Assembly: GCF_038008685.1 (NCBI RefSeq)
Contig: NZ_JBBOZQ010000001.1
Location: forward strand, 4,464,001-4,528,000
Length of the DNA stretch: 64,000 nt
Source: Lysinibacillus sp. FSL W8-0992
Lineage (GTDB): Bacteria > Bacillota > Bacilli > Bacillales_A > Planococcaceae
Direction: 5' to 3'
Both the position numbers and the translations under genes were made by a program. This document shows, in pieces, positions 17,078 to 25,323 of the stretch (position 1 is the stretch's first letter; each line of letters opens with the position of its first letter). A model generated the notes under the pieces. It was not told the origin of the DNA. It did not search any database and worked only from the letters and a program-made list of their open reading frames with translations.

Positions 17078-17605
17078 TTAAGCAGGGTTTACTTCTAGTT
17101 CAACTGAAATTTTAATATCTTTACCTACAAGTACTCCACCAGTTTCTAAAGCTGCATTCCAAGTTAAACCGAACTCTTCACGGTTAATTGTCGTTTCTGC
17201 CTCGAAACCATATACTTCCTGACCCCATGGGTTAGTACCTTTACCGTTAAATTCAGTATTAAATGTAACTGATTTCGTAACATCTTTAATTGTTAAATCA
17301 CCAGTTAATGCATATTCATCGCCTGATTTTTTTGTAATGCTAGTTGATTTAAAAGTAATATTTGGGTAATTTTCTGTATCAAAGAAATCACCTGCTTTTA
17401 AGTGATTATCGCGATCTTCGCTACGTGTGTTAATGCTTGCTGCATCGATTGTAATGCTAATGTTTGCTGTAGTTAAATCTGCAAGATCTGCTGCTTCAAT
17501 ATCAGCTGAATAAGAATCAAACACACCTTTTACTTTTGATACCATCATGTGTTTTACTTGAAAGTTAATTGCTGAGTGTCCTAAATCGATATTCCATTTT
17601 GCCAT
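17078..17605 (-). CDS. YceI-family lipid-binding protein
   Basis: A 175-residue YceI protein: an extended lipocalin-like barrel that binds polyisoprenoids or other amphiphiles. The N-terminal WNIDLGHSAINFQVKHMMVSKVKG, the central FDTENYPNITFKSTSI and GDLTIKDVTKSVTF, and the C-terminal EEFGLTWNAALETGGVLVGKDIKISVELE are all family signatures. It has no signal peptide, as is usual for Bacillus homologs. The ATG at 17605 has GGAGG at good spacing. The promoter contains a 22-bp perfect palindrome like the B. subtilis MhqR operator, which suggests quinone-stress control. Confidence 0.92.
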   Translation of the reverse strand: MAKWNIDLGHSAINFQVKHMMVSKVKGVFDSYSADIEAADLADLTTANISITIDAASINTRSEDRDNHLKAGDFFDTENYPNITFKSTSITKKSGDEYALTGDLTIKDVTKSVTFNTEFNGKGTNPWGQEVYGFEAETTINREEFGLTWNAALETGGVLVGKDIKISVELEVNPA

Positions 17606-17632
17606 TTTAAATTCCTCCAATTTGAATTGTTT

Positions 17633-17654
17633 TATATCTCGAATTCGAGATATA
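17633..17654. promoter_or_regulatory. 22-bp perfect palindrome, MhqR-like operator
   Basis: Eleven-base arms TATATCTCGAA and TTCGAGATATA meet at the centre of an EcoRI-like GAATTC. The core ATCTCGAATTCGAGAT matches the published B. subtilis MhqR operator consensus (tATCTcgaAtTCgAGATa). It lies 28 bases before the yceI start, so a bound repressor would block transcription. Confidence 0.8.
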
Positions 17655-17909
17655 TGTTAAAATATGAAGTAACTACACTAATTATGTTACCCAAAAATAA
17701 ATGGACTAAACATATGTAGTTACTTCGAGAGCTTCTTTTTTAATTTTCCGTTACTAAAAGTAATCAATTACTTTATGTAACTTACTATATATTAATAATT
17801 AATTTACGTCAAGTAATTTATTTTAAATTATTTCTCGACGTAACTCCTACTAATTTCTATGAATATTTATCACCATGGACAAGGCTACAGCGGACATTTT
17901 CCAAAGGTT
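17655..17909. other. Regulatory intergenic region with repeated GTAACTAC/AGTAAT motifs
   Basis: The gap between the YceI promoter and the 21-bp array holds a 12-bp inverted repeat (GAAGTAACTACA at 17666-17677 and its complement at 17715-17726). It also holds an 18-bp palindrome at 17757-17774 (arms AAAGTAAT/ATTACTTT, two-base centre). I see no gene in it. These may be further operators or remnants of a lost promoter. Confidence 0.5.
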
Positions 17910-18056
17910 TTCCGGCGATTTCTCATGTCTTACCGGCGATAGGCGAACTCTTATCGGCGATTTCTCATGTCTTACCGGCGATAGGCTGACTCTTATCGGC
18001 GATTTCTCATGTCTTACCGGCGATAGGCGGACTCTTATCGGCGATTCACGAGCTTC
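17910..18056. repeat. 21-bp tandem array 3 (CGGCGAT family), 7 units
   Basis: Seven units of exactly 21 bp starting at 17910. Two unit types alternate strictly: one ends in GATTTCTCATGTCT, the other in GATAGGCgaACTCT, giving a 42-bp super-period. Every unit has the core TAYCGGCGAT or a near variant. The array ends six bases before the sortase B stop codon. It produces a false open frame of about 70 codons on the plus strand. Confidence 0.9.
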
Positions 18057-18062
18057 TATCTG

Positions 18063-18839
18063 TTATCGCTTTACTAATTTCCCTTGAACAACAAATCGAT
18101 GGTCATCACTTATTACGGAATCTTTGCACGTAGAAAGTGTAATAATTTTATCATCTGATCCTACATCTACATTCATATCAATTGTAGAACGCTTTTGAAC
18201 TTCTCCAATAAACTGAATAAATTCCTCATCCGTTTTAAATTCTGTTTCAATATAATAAAAATCAATAGTTGTTTCATAAGCTGCAAATACTTCAACATCA
18301 TAACCTTCATATAATGTATCCAAATAAATTGTAGGATGTGCATTGGCATAATCCTGATTCAAGTAATTTTTCAAACTACCAAACATTGTCCCATCTTTCA
18401 TGGCATGACCGTACAAAATGGTATTCCGACTTATATCGAGCGTGTCATTACGATAATCCATAAAAACACTGCCTGCACGACTTTCCCGATCTTTATAATT
18501 ATGGTTCAAATAAAATTCATTATTATCCGCATGTAAAATTGGATTGTTGAGCTTTGTATTATCTACAGAAATCCAACCAACAATGCGATCATTTACAGCT
18601 AGTAAATCATGAAATTGAGGTCTTATCGTATATTTTGATTTTATTTCAGCATCCGATATTTCTTCATCAACTACTTCTTTTTGAATCGTTGCCAACGTTT
18701 CAGCATAAATCGTTTGTACTTCTTTTAATGATTTTGATGACTCATAGTACGTGTAGACGTACTTTACAAGTGCAAAGCCAGCATATAAAAATATAGCCAA
18801 ATATAAAACTGTTAATAGATTAGTTTTCCATTTTTTCAT
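18063..18839 (-). CDS. srtB: Class B sortase
   Basis: A 258-residue membrane-anchored transpeptidase that cleaves a sorting signal between Thr and the next residue and joins the protein to peptidoglycan. A single N-terminal membrane segment spans residues 8-28. Catalytic residues are H145 (ILYGHAMKDG), C238 (IITLSTCKD) and R248 (DDHRFVVQG). The long helix-containing insert and position at the end of a NEAT/heme operon mark class B. Its likely substrate is the IsdC-like protein at 24605, which carries NPQTS. It is last in the operon, 12 bases after the ATPase gene. Confidence 0.95.
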   Translation of the reverse strand: MKKWKTNLLTVLYLAIFLYAGFALVKYVYTYYESSKSLKEVQTIYAETLATIQKEVVDEEISDAEIKSKYTIRPQFHDLLAVNDRIVGWISVDNTKLNNPILHADNNEFYLNHNYKDRESRAGSVFMDYRNDTLDISRNTILYGHAMKDGTMFGSLKNYLNQDYANAHPTIYLDTLYEGYDVEVFAAYETTIDFYYIETEFKTDEEFIQFIGEVQKRSTIDMNVDVGSDDKIITLSTCKDSVISDDHRFVVQGKLVKR

Positions 18840-18851
18840 CGTTTCACCAAC

Positions 18852-19631
18852 TTAAATACCAAGAGGCACCATATAAAGACCGAGCTGTTCATCTTCATTG
18901 AAGATTGCTTCAACACCATATACTTCTTTAATAACTTCCTTTGTGATGACGTCACGTGGCGCGCCCTCAGCTATTATTTGTCCTTCTTTCATCAAAATAA
19001 TATGATCACTGTAACGAATGGCTTGGTTAATATCATGGAGTACCATAACAATTGTTAAGCCATGTTCTTCATTCAAAGATTTTACAAGTTCCAATAACTC
19101 CATTTGATAATAAATATCTAAGTACGTAGTCGGCTCGTCTAAGCATAAAATTTCAGATTGCTGTGCTAATGCCATCGCTATCCATACTCGTTGTCGTTCA
19201 CCGCCTGATAGCGCTTCTAAATCATTTTTTCGCTTTTCTAATAAGTTTGTACATGCTAATGCCCAATCAATCGCTTTTTCATCTTCCTCATGATTACGTT
19301 TTAACATTGTATTATGCGGAAGACGCCCAAAACTTACTAACTTTTCAATCGTTAAATCTTTTGGCACTTCATTTTGTTGATAAACAATTGCTAGCTTTTT
19401 AGCAAACTCTTTTTGCTTATAATGAACTAAGTCTTTGTTTTCCAAAGAAACATTACCTGATTTCGGCATATTATTTCGAGACATCACACTTAATAATGTC
19501 GATTTTCCACAGCCATTCGGACCAATTATCGTTGTGATTTTGCCCTTTCGTATTCTCGTTGAGACACCATCTAAATGATTACGTGTATTATCATGAGAGA
19601 CGATAATGTCGTGCATTTCCATTTTCTTCAC
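18852..19631 (-). CDS. Heme/iron ABC transporter ATPase
   Basis: A 259-residue FecE/FhuC-type ATPase. Walker A is GPNGCGKST (about 37-45), the signature LSGGERQRVWIAMALAQQ and Walker [13 protein letters not shown], followed by the H-loop [16 protein letters not shown]. The start is GTG overlapping the permease stop, so the two are translationally coupled. It would energise uptake through the permease at 19628 with the binding protein at 20818. In Gram-positive isd loci the ATPase is often shared or encoded elsewhere; here it is in the operon. Confidence 0.92.
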   Translation of the reverse strand: MKKMEMHDIIVSHDNTRNHLDGVSTRIRKGKITTIIGPNGCGKSTLLSVMSRNNMPKSGNVSLENKDLVHYKQKEFAKKLAIVYQQNEVPKDLTIEKLVSFGRLPHNTMLKRNHEEDEKAIDWALACTNLLEKRKNDLEALSGGERQRVWIAMALAQQSEILCLDEPTTYLDIYYQMELLELVKSLNEEHGLTIVMVLHDINQAIRYSDHIILMKEGQIIAEGAPRDVITKEVIKEVYGVEAIFNEDEQLGLYMVPLGI

Positions 19632-20593
19632 TCTTTTCGTAAAAGGAATATTAAGAACGGACCACCGATGATTGCCATAATAGTTGAAGCAGGGATTTCA
19701 ATTGGTGCAACGACCGTTCGACCAATTGTATCTGCAACTAAAATTAATAAGGCTCCTGCTAATGCCGTAAACGGTATTAGTACTCGATGATCGTGTCCAA
19801 CTAAACGTCGGGCAATATGTGGGACTAATAAGCCGACAAATGAAATAACGCCAGCTACAACAACTGACACGGCTGATAATAATACAGCAACAGCTGCAAT
19901 AATTAAACGAGCACGTGCTACGTTAAAGCCAAGACTCTTTGCCGTTTTATCTTGTAGAACGAGAAGATTACACCAGCTATATAACGCAAATGCTGCAACC
20001 AAGCCTATCGTTCCATACGTTGCAATGGTCGAAACATCTTTCCATGTACGCATCGTTAAATTTGATCCGACGACACTAGAAGCAGATGTATTTAATGAGC
20101 CACCCAAACTTAAAAATGCTTCCGTTAGACCAGTAAACATCGCATTAATCGCAATCCCTACTAAAATTAATTTTAGGGGACTTAATCCCGATTTCCAAGA
20201 CAAGGCAAACACTAGCGCACAAGCAAATGCCCCACCTATAAACGCCAATATCGGCGTCATGAAAAATAATGCTGGAAAAAATGCAATAATAAATAATTGT
20301 ACAAATGCTGCACCTGATGAAATACCAATCACACCCGCGTCTGCTAGCGGATTACGCATTACTGATTGCAATAATACGCCTGAAACAGAAAGCGCAGCCC
20401 CAGCAAATAATGCGACTAGAATACGAGGAAATCGCAAATCACGTATTGCCTCCATCTGGCTATTCCCTTCTTCAAACAACGCCCCTATAAATTCAAAAAA
20501 GCCCATTTTAATACTACCTGTCGTTGCTGAGTAAACCATCGAAACAAGCAACAACAATATTACCATCGCAAAACTTATTATTTTTTTAGTCAT
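19628..20593 (-). CDS. isdF: FecCD-family permease for heme/iron (IsdF-like)
   Basis: A 321-residue permease with about 8-10 membrane helices. FecCD signatures are visible: LRFPRILVALFAGAALSVSGVLLQSVMRNPLADAGVIGISSGA near residues 50-92 and GVISFVGLLVPHIARRLVGHDHR near 245. The ATG at 20593 has AAAAGGA upstream; a farther in-frame ATG at 20638 does not. It pairs with the IsdE-like lipoprotein upstream and the ATPase downstream. Heme as substrate is inferred from the NEAT context. Confidence 0.92.
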   Translation of the reverse strand: MTKKIISFAMVILLLLVSMVYSATTGSIKMGFFEFIGALFEEGNSQMEAIRDLRFPRILVALFAGAALSVSGVLLQSVMRNPLADAGVIGISSGAAFVQLFIIAFFPALFFMTPILAFIGGAFACALVFALSWKSGLSPLKLILVGIAINAMFTGLTEAFLSLGGSLNTSASSVVGSNLTMRTWKDVSTIATYGTIGLVAAFALYSWCNLLVLQDKTAKSLGFNVARARLIIAAVAVLLSAVSVVVAGVISFVGLLVPHIARRLVGHDHRVLIPFTALAGALLILVADTIGRTVVAPIEIPASTIMAIIGGPFLIFLLRKE

Positions 20594-20817
20594 ATCGGAT
20601 TCCTTTTTCTCATCAAATTCCGCACAATATTTTTGCATAGAGTATGCGCATCCATTGTTGCGATTGCTTCGACTTTACTTCATTTCATGATTCGCTCACT
20701 ACGGTTGCTTTGAAACGAAAAGTAATATGTAATATCCTTTGTGCTACAAGAAATATAAGAAAAGCGCTCTATGGCAAGGTTTATCCTGCAATACGAGCGA
20801 CAATTTCAACTTACTTA

Positions 20818-21735
20818 TTAGCGATAAAAAATTTCCATCAACTGTCCTAAAGCCTGTGGCGCTTGTAAAGAAGCTGTAGTACCAAATAATTCTTCTTCCA
20901 AATCATACACTTTACCATTGTTCACTGCGTCAAAGTGCTTCCAAATATCATTTGTTTTAAATTCTTCATCAAACATTTTGACAACCTCATCGGGCATGCC
21001 GTGTGATAGACGTAAAATAATATCAGGATTGCTATTATGCAAGTACTCCGTATTTGATGATAAGTACTCTGCTTCTTGCCCCTCCATCACATTAATTCCT
21101 CCAGCACGTTTGACAAGATCCCCAGCGTAAGAATTTTCAGTTGCTACTAAGTAACTGCCTGGAATACCAAGTAAAATTAAAACACGAGGTCCTTCTTTAT
21201 TAGCAGCAACAGTTTGTATGGCATCAATGTTTTTCTGTAGCCCCGTTAATAATTCTTCGGCTTGAGCCTTACGATCATAACGCTCACCTAACGTTTTAAT
21301 TTCAGCTAACATCGCATCAACACTTTGGAAATTTAAAAAATTCACAGGTATTTTTAATTGTTCGAATTTATCTTCTAAATCGTATTGTAATGTTGACACT
21401 GATAATACATCCGTAGGAGTTAATGATTTAACAATTTCCATATCAGGCTCCATAGCATTCCCTATTGTAGGTAAACCTTCAAAGCGTTTCGCTAACTCTT
21501 TTTCAGTTTCCGGTACTGCGATAGCATCAAGCTCTAGCTTATCTAAAATATCAGCTATAACAACTGTACCTGCAATAATCCGATTTTCACTTGGTGTATT
21601 TGCTGTTACTGTAACTTCCTCTTTGTTAGTAGATGCTTCATTCTTTGCTTGATCGCTCCCACCGCTACAACCAGCAATTAGAAATACGGTCATAAGCGCT
21701 ATCAAAGCCAACCAGTTATTTTGTTTTTTGCACAT
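20818..21735 (-). CDS. isdE: Heme-binding ABC transporter lipoprotein (IsdE-like)
   Basis: A 305-residue lipoprotein with signal ALMTVFLIAGC (lipidated Cys at about 23). The mature part has the PeripBP-2/FecB pattern: RIIAGTVVIADILDKLELDAIAVPET and KRFEGLPTIGNAMEPDMEIVKSLTPTDVLSV. It follows the membrane-anchored NEAT gene by 11 bases and begins behind AGGAGGTGA. In the Isd pathway this protein takes heme from cell-wall NEAT proteins and passes it to the permease. IsdE of Staphylococcus uses Met/His ligands, which I could not place by eye. Confidence 0.9.
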   Translation of the reverse strand: MCKKQNNWLALIALMTVFLIAGCSGGSDQAKNEASTNKEEVTVTANTPSENRIIAGTVVIADILDKLELDAIAVPETEKELAKRFEGLPTIGNAMEPDMEIVKSLTPTDVLSVSTLQYDLEDKFEQLKIPVNFLNFQSVDAMLAEIKTLGERYDRKAQAEELLTGLQKNIDAIQTVAANKEGPRVLILLGIPGSYLVATENSYAGDLVKRAGGINVMEGQEAEYLSSNTEYLHNSNPDIILRLSHGMPDEVVKMFDEEFKTNDIWKHFDAVNNGKVYDLEEELFGTTASLQAPQALGQLMEIFYR

Positions 21736-21746
21736 ATAGTCACCTC

Positions 21747-22997
21747 CTAGTTATTTTTAGAATTTTTAAAGCGACGAACGAGTAACCAGCCCGATAAAAT
21801 ACAAATCAGCACTAACAATACAATTTTCACTTTATCTAACTGGGCAAGTTGCTGATCTATATTCGTTTTGTTTTCAGCCTGCTCAATGTTTGGTTGCTTT
21901 TCTTCTTCAGTTACAGTAGGTTCTTCTTCTACTACTTCTTCAGCATTTGCATCAAGTGTACGGTCAAAAGCTAACTGTTCTTCCACTAATGCTGTGAAAG
22001 GAGGTTGAACTTTTGGCAATGAAATGCTGTTGGATTTTGTTATAGGTTCCTCTGTTTTTTTCTCTAATGGCTTCTCTATTTTGTCACTATTGACGACAGG
22101 AGGCTTCACGTTTATGTCTTGCTTAGGAGGCTCCGTTTCTATAGGCTTTTCTAAAATATTCGCCACTTGTTGTTCATCAAATTGTAAATCAACAAAATAT
22201 TGATGATGATAAGCAATCTCCGGTATATCTACCTGTACCCACATGCGCAGTGGTCTTTCTAAATCAACTACTTCAAATTCGACAATTCTCTCATTTTCCA
22301 CATCGGATACAAGCGTTGGTTCTGCCTGTTGCCCTCGTTGATCTACTGTTAACCCCGTTACCCAAGCAGATTTTAAAATGGTCATCTGAGCATAGTATTT
22401 GCCGTCTTTTTTTATCATCTTGGCCACTGGATTGACATATGTATTCATAATTGATTGCTCTTTTTTTCCATCAACGTACAATATGTAATCAATCGACCAT
22501 TCTTTTTCAGGTGTAGTTTCTTCTATTATAGTACCTTGTTCATTTTCTTCTATGGGTGCTTTTAATATGATGCGAAGTTCCTGTGCAAATTGAAAACTAT
22601 CCTCTTCTGACTCAGAAGCCAAAAGACCTTTAATCATAATAGGCTCTTTTAAATCTTTTACATCAAACTGAACTAAATTTTCAGTCCACTTCAAAATAGA
22701 TGAAAACGTTTTTTCCGTCTGTTCAATATGTACCTCTTGTAAAATATATGGATGATTAATTGTCATAGACAATGTATATTTGCCATTCTTTACGTTGAGT
22801 GTTGCTTCTTCATTGAAAAATCTGTTTTGTTCTATTCCATCAAGGGATGAAAAACTTAGTTCAACTTGATAGCTCCCATTTCCTAATGACCTATCTACTT
22901 CAGCTTGTGCATGTAACGGCAATTGAGGGATAAACACCAAGATAATAGCGCTAATAAGAGCTAATAAAAAGACTCCTTTTCTATTGTATGTTTTCAT
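21747..22997 (-). CDS. Membrane-anchored protein with two NEAT domains
   Basis: A 416-residue surface protein: signal peptide (1-31), a first NEAT-like domain (about 37-150), a second NEAT domain (about 160-275), a Pro/Glu-rich stalk and a C-terminal membrane helix (KIVLLVLICILSGWLLV) with a basic tail. The second domain ends in YHHQYFVDLQF, with the Y-x3-Y heme motif. The first has no such pair and may not bind heme. No NPxTx or LPxTG signal is present, so it is held by its membrane helix. The ATG at 22997 follows GGGGG. It probably relays heme to the IsdE-like protein encoded downstream. Confidence 0.88.
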   Translation of the reverse strand: MKTYNRKGVFLLALISAIILVFIPQLPLHAQAEVDRSLGNGSYQVELSFSSLDGIEQNRFFNEEATLNVKNGKYTLSMTINHPYILQEVHIEQTEKTFSSILKWTENLVQFDVKDLKEPIMIKGLLASESEEDSFQFAQELRIILKAPIEENEQGTIIEETTPEKEWSIDYILYVDGKKEQSIMNTYVNPVAKMIKKDGKYYAQMTILKSAWVTGLTVDQRGQQAEPTLVSDVENERIVEFEVVDLERPLRMWVQVDIPEIAYHHQYFVDLQFDEQQVANILEKPIETEPPKQDINVKPPVVNSDKIEKPLEKKTEEPITKSNSISLPKVQPPFTALVEEQLAFDRTLDANAEEVVEEEPTVTEEEKQPNIEQAENKTNIDQQLAQLDKVKIVLLVLICILSGWLLVRRFKNSKNN

Positions 22998-23023
22998 CAA
23001 ATACCCCCAATTTCTATAGAAGC

Positions 23024-23069
23024 AACAGTAACTTCCTTCCTCATCAAAGTGAGAAAGGAAGTTGCTGTT
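23024..23069 (-). terminator. Intra-operon hairpin between two NEAT genes
   Basis: A near-perfect stem of about 19 bp (minus strand AACAGCAACTTCCTTTCTCAC pairing with the GAGGAAGGAAGTTACTGTT arm) lies between the SLH-NEAT gene and the membrane-anchored NEAT gene. No clean T-run follows. It may attenuate transcription or protect the upstream mRNA, raising IsdC and SLH-NEAT output over the transporter genes. Confidence 0.65.
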
Positions 23070-23081
23070 TACTAATTATTC

Positions 23082-24605
23082 TTATTCTTCAAACTCATAG
23101 AAAAATTGTAAAGAGTTATTTAAAATTTTCGCCATTTGACCACGTGTTAATGGTTTGTTTGCATTGATGTATGTTTTACCATCTTTAGCAACAGAACCTG
23201 TCATAATGCCTTCTTTGTTAAGTAATGAGAATGCTTCTTTCGCTTCATCATTCGCAATTGTCGCTACATCAGCATAAGGTAATGAAATTTCAACATTTAA
23301 GTCGCCTTCAGTGACAGCTTGGATTGCACGGTAAATCATTAATGCACCTTGTTGACGTGTTAAAATGCCATTTGGATTGAATTTTTCACGTGATTCTACG
23401 ATACCATATTCAGCAAGAGCGTTAATTGCTTTTTCTGCTTCGATGCCTTTAATATCTTGGAAACCAGCAACTTCAGTAGGTTCTAACTCTAAAGTACGTG
23501 CAATCATTAATGCAAATTGAGCACGTGTTAAATTGTTATTTGGATTGAATTTATCTTGCGCAACAATAATATCATAAGCAAGTAAATTTAAGATTGCTTC
23601 TTTATTTTCGTTGTTATCAATATCTTTAAACGGGTTAACAATTGGTGTTTCTTCAGTATCTGTTACTGGTTTGTCTAAGTCTACATTAAAGCTAAATTGA
23701 ACTGTATGAACTGAATCATATTTAACTCCTGCTGCAGGCTCATCTACGATAATATGAATCTGTGCATTTGTTAGTGCTTTTAAATCTTTCACTTCAAAAG
23801 TATAAATACGTTCATTTGTTTCTTTATCTTCTTCTTCTAATACAGCGTCTTTACCGTCTACTTTAAATGATTGAACATATTGACCTTTAGGGAATACCAT
23901 ACCTACAACATATGTGCCATCTGCTTCACCAACAACTACAGTAGAACTAATATAATTTTTCATGATGGATTCTTCTTTAGTTCCATCTTTATAAACAGTT
24001 ACTGTACCTTCATACAGCGCTACATCTTCTTCATCGTCAGTAACAACTGGTTCCTCTTTTACAGGTTGCTCTTCTTTTACTTCCTCAGTCGGTTCTGCTA
24101 CTTCATCTGTAGCAACTGGTTGGAAATCAAAGTCATACCATGTATCCATGTTAGCTTGTGAAACAACTACATGTACTTTTGCTGCTGTTTTCACCTTTGG
24201 ATCTACTGGGAATGACACGATGCTTGAACCATCTTGTTGCTTTTCAATTGTCGCATCAACATATTTATCGCCTTGTTTTACTTGGAAACCAGGAATCATT
24301 GCAGCGAATTGAGCTGGGATCGTTAGTTTCACTGTGTATGTACCATCTTTTTCAACAAGTAAGCCTGTTCCAGCAAAATATTTATCCATGTATCCTGCTT
24401 GTTCTGTACCAGGTTTAAACGTTTGGAACTTTACAACTGTCCCTTCTTTTGTTTCAGCTGTAGCTTCCACTTTTACGTCTGTAGATATAGTTGTCGTTGT
24501 TGTATCAGCCACCTTTGCTGATGCAAATGTTGGAACTGAAAGTGATGCTGCTAATAATGAAGCGAGTACGATTTTTGTTGCGCGAGATTGACGTTTTTTA
24601 GTCAT
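23082..24605 (-). CDS. S-layer-type protein with two NEAT domains and three SLH domains
   Basis: A 507-residue surface protein: signal peptide ending FASA (about 1-29), NEAT-like domain 1 (about 52-170), an acidic linker, NEAT domain 2 (about 195-312) and three SLH domains (about 325-378, 388-440 and 445-502). SLH domains bind pyruvylated secondary cell-wall polymer, so the heme module is held non-covalently. The layout recalls BslK of Bacillus anthracis, which joins NEAT and SLH. The heme Tyr pair is altered in both NEAT domains (WYDFDF and KYDSVHTV). The ATG overlaps the isdC stop by one base and follows GGAGGG. Confidence 0.92.
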   Translation of the reverse strand: MTKKRQSRATKIVLASLLAASLSVPTFASAKVADTTTTTISTDVKVEATAETKEGTVVKFQTFKPGTEQAGYMDKYFAGTGLLVEKDGTYTVKLTIPAQFAAMIPGFQVKQGDKYVDATIEKQQDGSSIVSFPVDPKVKTAAKVHVVVSQANMDTWYDFDFQPVATDEVAEPTEEVKEEQPVKEEPVVTDDEEDVALYEGTVTVYKDGTKEESIMKNYISSTVVVGEADGTYVVGMVFPKGQYVQSFKVDGKDAVLEEEDKETNERIYTFEVKDLKALTNAQIHIIVDEPAAGVKYDSVHTVQFSFNVDLDKPVTDTEETPIVNPFKDIDNNENKEAILNLLAYDIIVAQDKFNPNNNLTRAQFALMIARTLELEPTEVAGFQDIKGIEAEKAINALAEYGIVESREKFNPNGILTRQQGALMIYRAIQAVTEGDLNVEISLPYADVATIANDEAKEAFSLLNKEGIMTGSVAKDGKTYINANKPLTRGQMAKILNNSLQFFYEFEE

Positions 24606-25204
24606 TATTGACCCTCCATTTTTGTTTTGTATTTAGTTCTATAAAGTAAAAATGCTGATCCTGCAAATGCAACTAATAACAAATAAGGCATCGCATCGCT
24701 TGTTTGTGGATTAGACACTTGACTTTCAGATGCTGTTGACGTTTTCGTATTATTTGTTGCTGTTGTTGTTGCTGCTGAACTTCCTGATACTGCTGCATCA
24801 AATACTAGTGAAACGCTATATTCATGGTGATAATTAATATCATCGATATCAATTTTCATAGATGTTACAACTGGTTTTGATAAGTCTTTTACAGTGAATT
24901 GTACAACACGTGTATCAGCTGCTTTATCTTCGCTAACAACTGTTGCTCCCCCTGGCGGTTGGAATTTAGTAATCCAAGCACTATTCTTTAATGTAATTTG
25001 CACAGTAGCTGTACCATCTTTTACTGTCACCTTAGCTGGCTTTACGAAATAATCATTCGCAATAGACGCAGAGCTGCTATCCGGTTTATTGACCTGATAT
25101 TTTACAGAATATGTGCCATCAGCCATTTGAGCAGATGCATGTGGTAACGCTAAATTAAAAATAACCATACTAACTAGCATGACCAACATCATTATTTTCT
25201 TCAT
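24605..25204 (-). CDS. isdC: NEAT-domain protein anchored by sortase B (IsdC-like)
   Basis: A 199-residue cell-wall protein: signal peptide (1-26, ending ASA), one NEAT domain (about 28-137), a Ser/Thr-rich linker, the sorting signal NPQTS (165-169), a hydrophobic segment and a basic tail. The heme motif Y125-HHE-Y129 is intact. NPQTS fits the NPxTx class recognised by sortase B, encoded at the other end of the operon. I chose the ATG at 25204; a GTG nine bases upstream is too near GGAGG. It is the first gene of the operon behind two Fur-like boxes and passes heme through the wall. Confidence 0.93.
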   Translation of the reverse strand: MKKIMMLVMLVSMVIFNLALPHASAQMADGTYSVKYQVNKPDSSSASIANDYFVKPAKVTVKDGTATVQITLKNSAWITKFQPPGGATVVSEDKAADTRVVQFTVKDLSKPVVTSMKIDIDDINYHHEYSVSLVFDAAVSGSSAATTTATNNTKTSTASESQVSNPQTSDAMPYLLLVAFAGSAFLLYRTKYKTKMEGQ

Positions 25205-25273
25205 GTGTTGCACGCCTCCTTCAATAATTATGGAAAATTTTTATTTATTTTCCATTAAACATTATAATTGAAA

Positions 25274-25288
25274 CGAATAATATTCTCA
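25274..25288. promoter_or_regulatory. Fur-like box 1 of the isd operon
   Basis: CGAATAATATTCTCA resembles the 7-1-7 Fur box (TGATAATnATTATCA) and shares flanks with box 2 (AAACGAA...ATTCTCAAT). It lies 70 bases before isdC. Confidence 0.55.
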
Positions 25289-25323
25289 ATATTTCCATGA
25301 AAGCAATATTATGAAAATGAAAA

